The position numbers and the translations under genes were made by a program. Below are positions 4,650 to 5,354 of a DNA stretch of 5,354 nucleotides, piece after piece. Source of the DNA: Hadesarchaea archaeon DG-33 (GTDB lineage: Archaea; Hadarchaeota; Hadarchaeia; Hadarchaeales; Hadarchaeaceae); assembly GCA_001515185.1 (NCBI GenBank), contig LQHI01000056.1, positions 1-5,354 of the forward strand, written 5' to 3'. Within the stretch, counting starts at the first letter, position 1. The number at the start of each line of letters is the position of its first letter. A model generated the notes under the pieces. The model worked only from the letters and a program-made list of their open reading frames with translations. It did not search any database and had not been told where the DNA came from.

Positions 4650-5354
4650 ATGAAAAAAGTTGTGGTTATATTCACGGTTTTCTTGGAGGCGGTTCTTTTT
4701 CTATCGATAGCGGGAAGTGGCATGGCAAACCCAATTCCCATCCCGACGCTCATCCTCATCATGCCGAGTGAAAACATAGATGTTTTGATATCTCCAAGTG
4801 CTGAAGGTTATCATGCAACGGTTGTTGGCATCTATCCATTCACCAACGAGAACTGTGAGAACGTTACCATGTATTTTCCGATACCCGTCGATGCTGATAA
4901 CGTTAGCGTAAAGATGGATGAAAACAATATAACTTGGACATCGGTTGATAACATTTATCCAACGGTGCTGGGAAATCTGTCGATGATAGCTTGGGAAATT
5001 GCGCCAGTTCCGGACAATTTCGTGATAAAGGTTTCTTACGATCACATGCTTACAACAGATGGCGAGTATTACACTTTTTTGTACGCGATGGGAACTGGCA
5101 AGTACCTCAGCACGTATGCGAAAGAAACCACAGCATATGTGAAGATTACAATGCCTATCGAATGTTGCTCGATAAATGTCTATTTGGATAACGAACCGAC
5201 GCCCTTTGATCGCACAACTGAAAATAACAAAGTAGTTATCTCTTTGAAGGTGGTAAGCGGGATGTTTCAGCCGTTGACAAAAGATCTCATTTTGAAATTT
5301 GAAACCGATTCTGATCTTGACGGGATGCCAGACCCTTGGGAGAGTCAGTACGGG
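4650..5354 (+). CDS. Secreted protein with signal peptide and EF-hand-like calcium loop, 5' part (runs off the window)
   Basis: An ORF of 235 codons with no stop, still open at the window end. Residues 1-26 form a Sec signal peptide: K2K3, a hydrophobic core VVVIFTVF...VLFLSIAG, and a likely signal-peptidase I site after SGMA. The mature chain starts NPIPIP and is rich in beta-strand patterns (for example VTMYFPIP, FVIKVSYD, VVISLKVV), suggesting an Ig-like or other beta-sandwich domain I cannot name. Four N-glycosylation sequons are clustered at N71, N84, N93 and N109. Three cysteines (C69, C172, C173) could form a disulfide. At 220-231 the sequence DSDLDGMPDPWE has acidic residues at EF-hand loop positions 1, 3, 5, 9 and 12, the thrombospondin-type-3-like repeat common in extracellular archaeal proteins. 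These often come in series or precede a C-terminal anchor, which would lie outside the window. It is probably an exported or S-layer-associated protein; specific function unknown. Confidence 0.8.
   Translation, partial: MKKVVVIFTVFLEAVLFLSIAGSGMANPIPIPTLILIMPSENIDVLISPSAEGYHATVVGIYPFTNENCENVTMYFPIPVDADNVSVKMDENNITWTSVDNIYPTVLGNLSMIAWEIAPVPDNFVIKVSYDHMLTTDGEYYTFLYAMGTGKYLSTYAKETTAYVKITMPIECCSINVYLDNEPTPFDRTTENNKVVISLKVVSGMFQPLTKDLILKFETDSDLDGMPDPWESQYG
5307..5342 (+). other. EF-hand-like / thrombospondin type 3-like calcium-binding loop
   Basis: Codons for residues 220-231 of the secreted protein encode D-S-D-L-D-G-M-P-D-P-W-E. Asp at positions 1, 3, 5 and 9, Gly at 6 and Glu at 12 match the calcium-coordinating pattern of the DxDxDGxxD loop. 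This is a protein motif, marked here because it is the main functional clue in a gene cut by the window edge. Confidence 0.75.

Noticed and set aside
4701..5045. Minus-strand open frame of 114 codons
   Set aside because: It is antisense to the secreted-protein gene, whose signal peptide, sequons and calcium loop are clear; its own translation shows no family features.

Overview
The window looks archaeal. The S-adenosylhomocysteine hydrolase is of the archaeal/Thermotoga type (LHTEAKTA motif, SWRAGT end, no extended C-terminal Lys/Tyr tail). Ribosome-binding sites are of the GGAGGTGAT type, two genes start at TTG and one most likely at GTG, and the promoters carry an archaeal-style AT-rich TATA element (AATTTATTAA). 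The exact lineage cannot be fixed from these genes; an uncultured or thermophilic euryarchaeal-like genome of moderate GC fits best. No RNA gene, IS element, CRISPR array or replication origin is visible.

Left half (1-3188, + strand): a promoter followed by a three-gene row. A DJ-1/PfpI-family gene is broken just after its predicted nucleophile cysteine and is read in two frames. Ten bases after its remnant comes an amidohydrolase of the MTA/SAH/5'-deoxyadenosine deaminase family (mtaD/dadD type). Its stop overlaps by ATGA the start of S-adenosylhomocysteine hydrolase (ahcY). The last two form a S-adenosylmethionine-recycling module. In some archaea the deaminase first converts SAH to S-inosylhomocysteine, which the hydrolase then cleaves; the tight coupling here and a Lys in the nucleoside pocket fit that route.

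Middle (3199-4395, - strand): a soluble protein with two PAS domains, a very basic N-terminal tail and a C-terminal region of about 115 residues that is not a recognisable histidine kinase. It converges on ahcY with only 10 bases between the stop codons. Its two PAS linkers contain a near-identical 28-base repeat.

Right end (4396-5354): a 254-base divergent intergenic region with candidate promoters, then the 5' part (235 codons, open to the window edge) of a secreted protein. It has a signal peptide, four clustered N-glycosylation sequons and an EF-hand-like DxDxDGxxD calcium loop at the window edge.

The most useful leads are the deaminase-hydrolase pair (inosine route), the unassigned output region of the PAS protein, and the disrupted DJ-1/PfpI gene. 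I see no clearly new multi-gene system.
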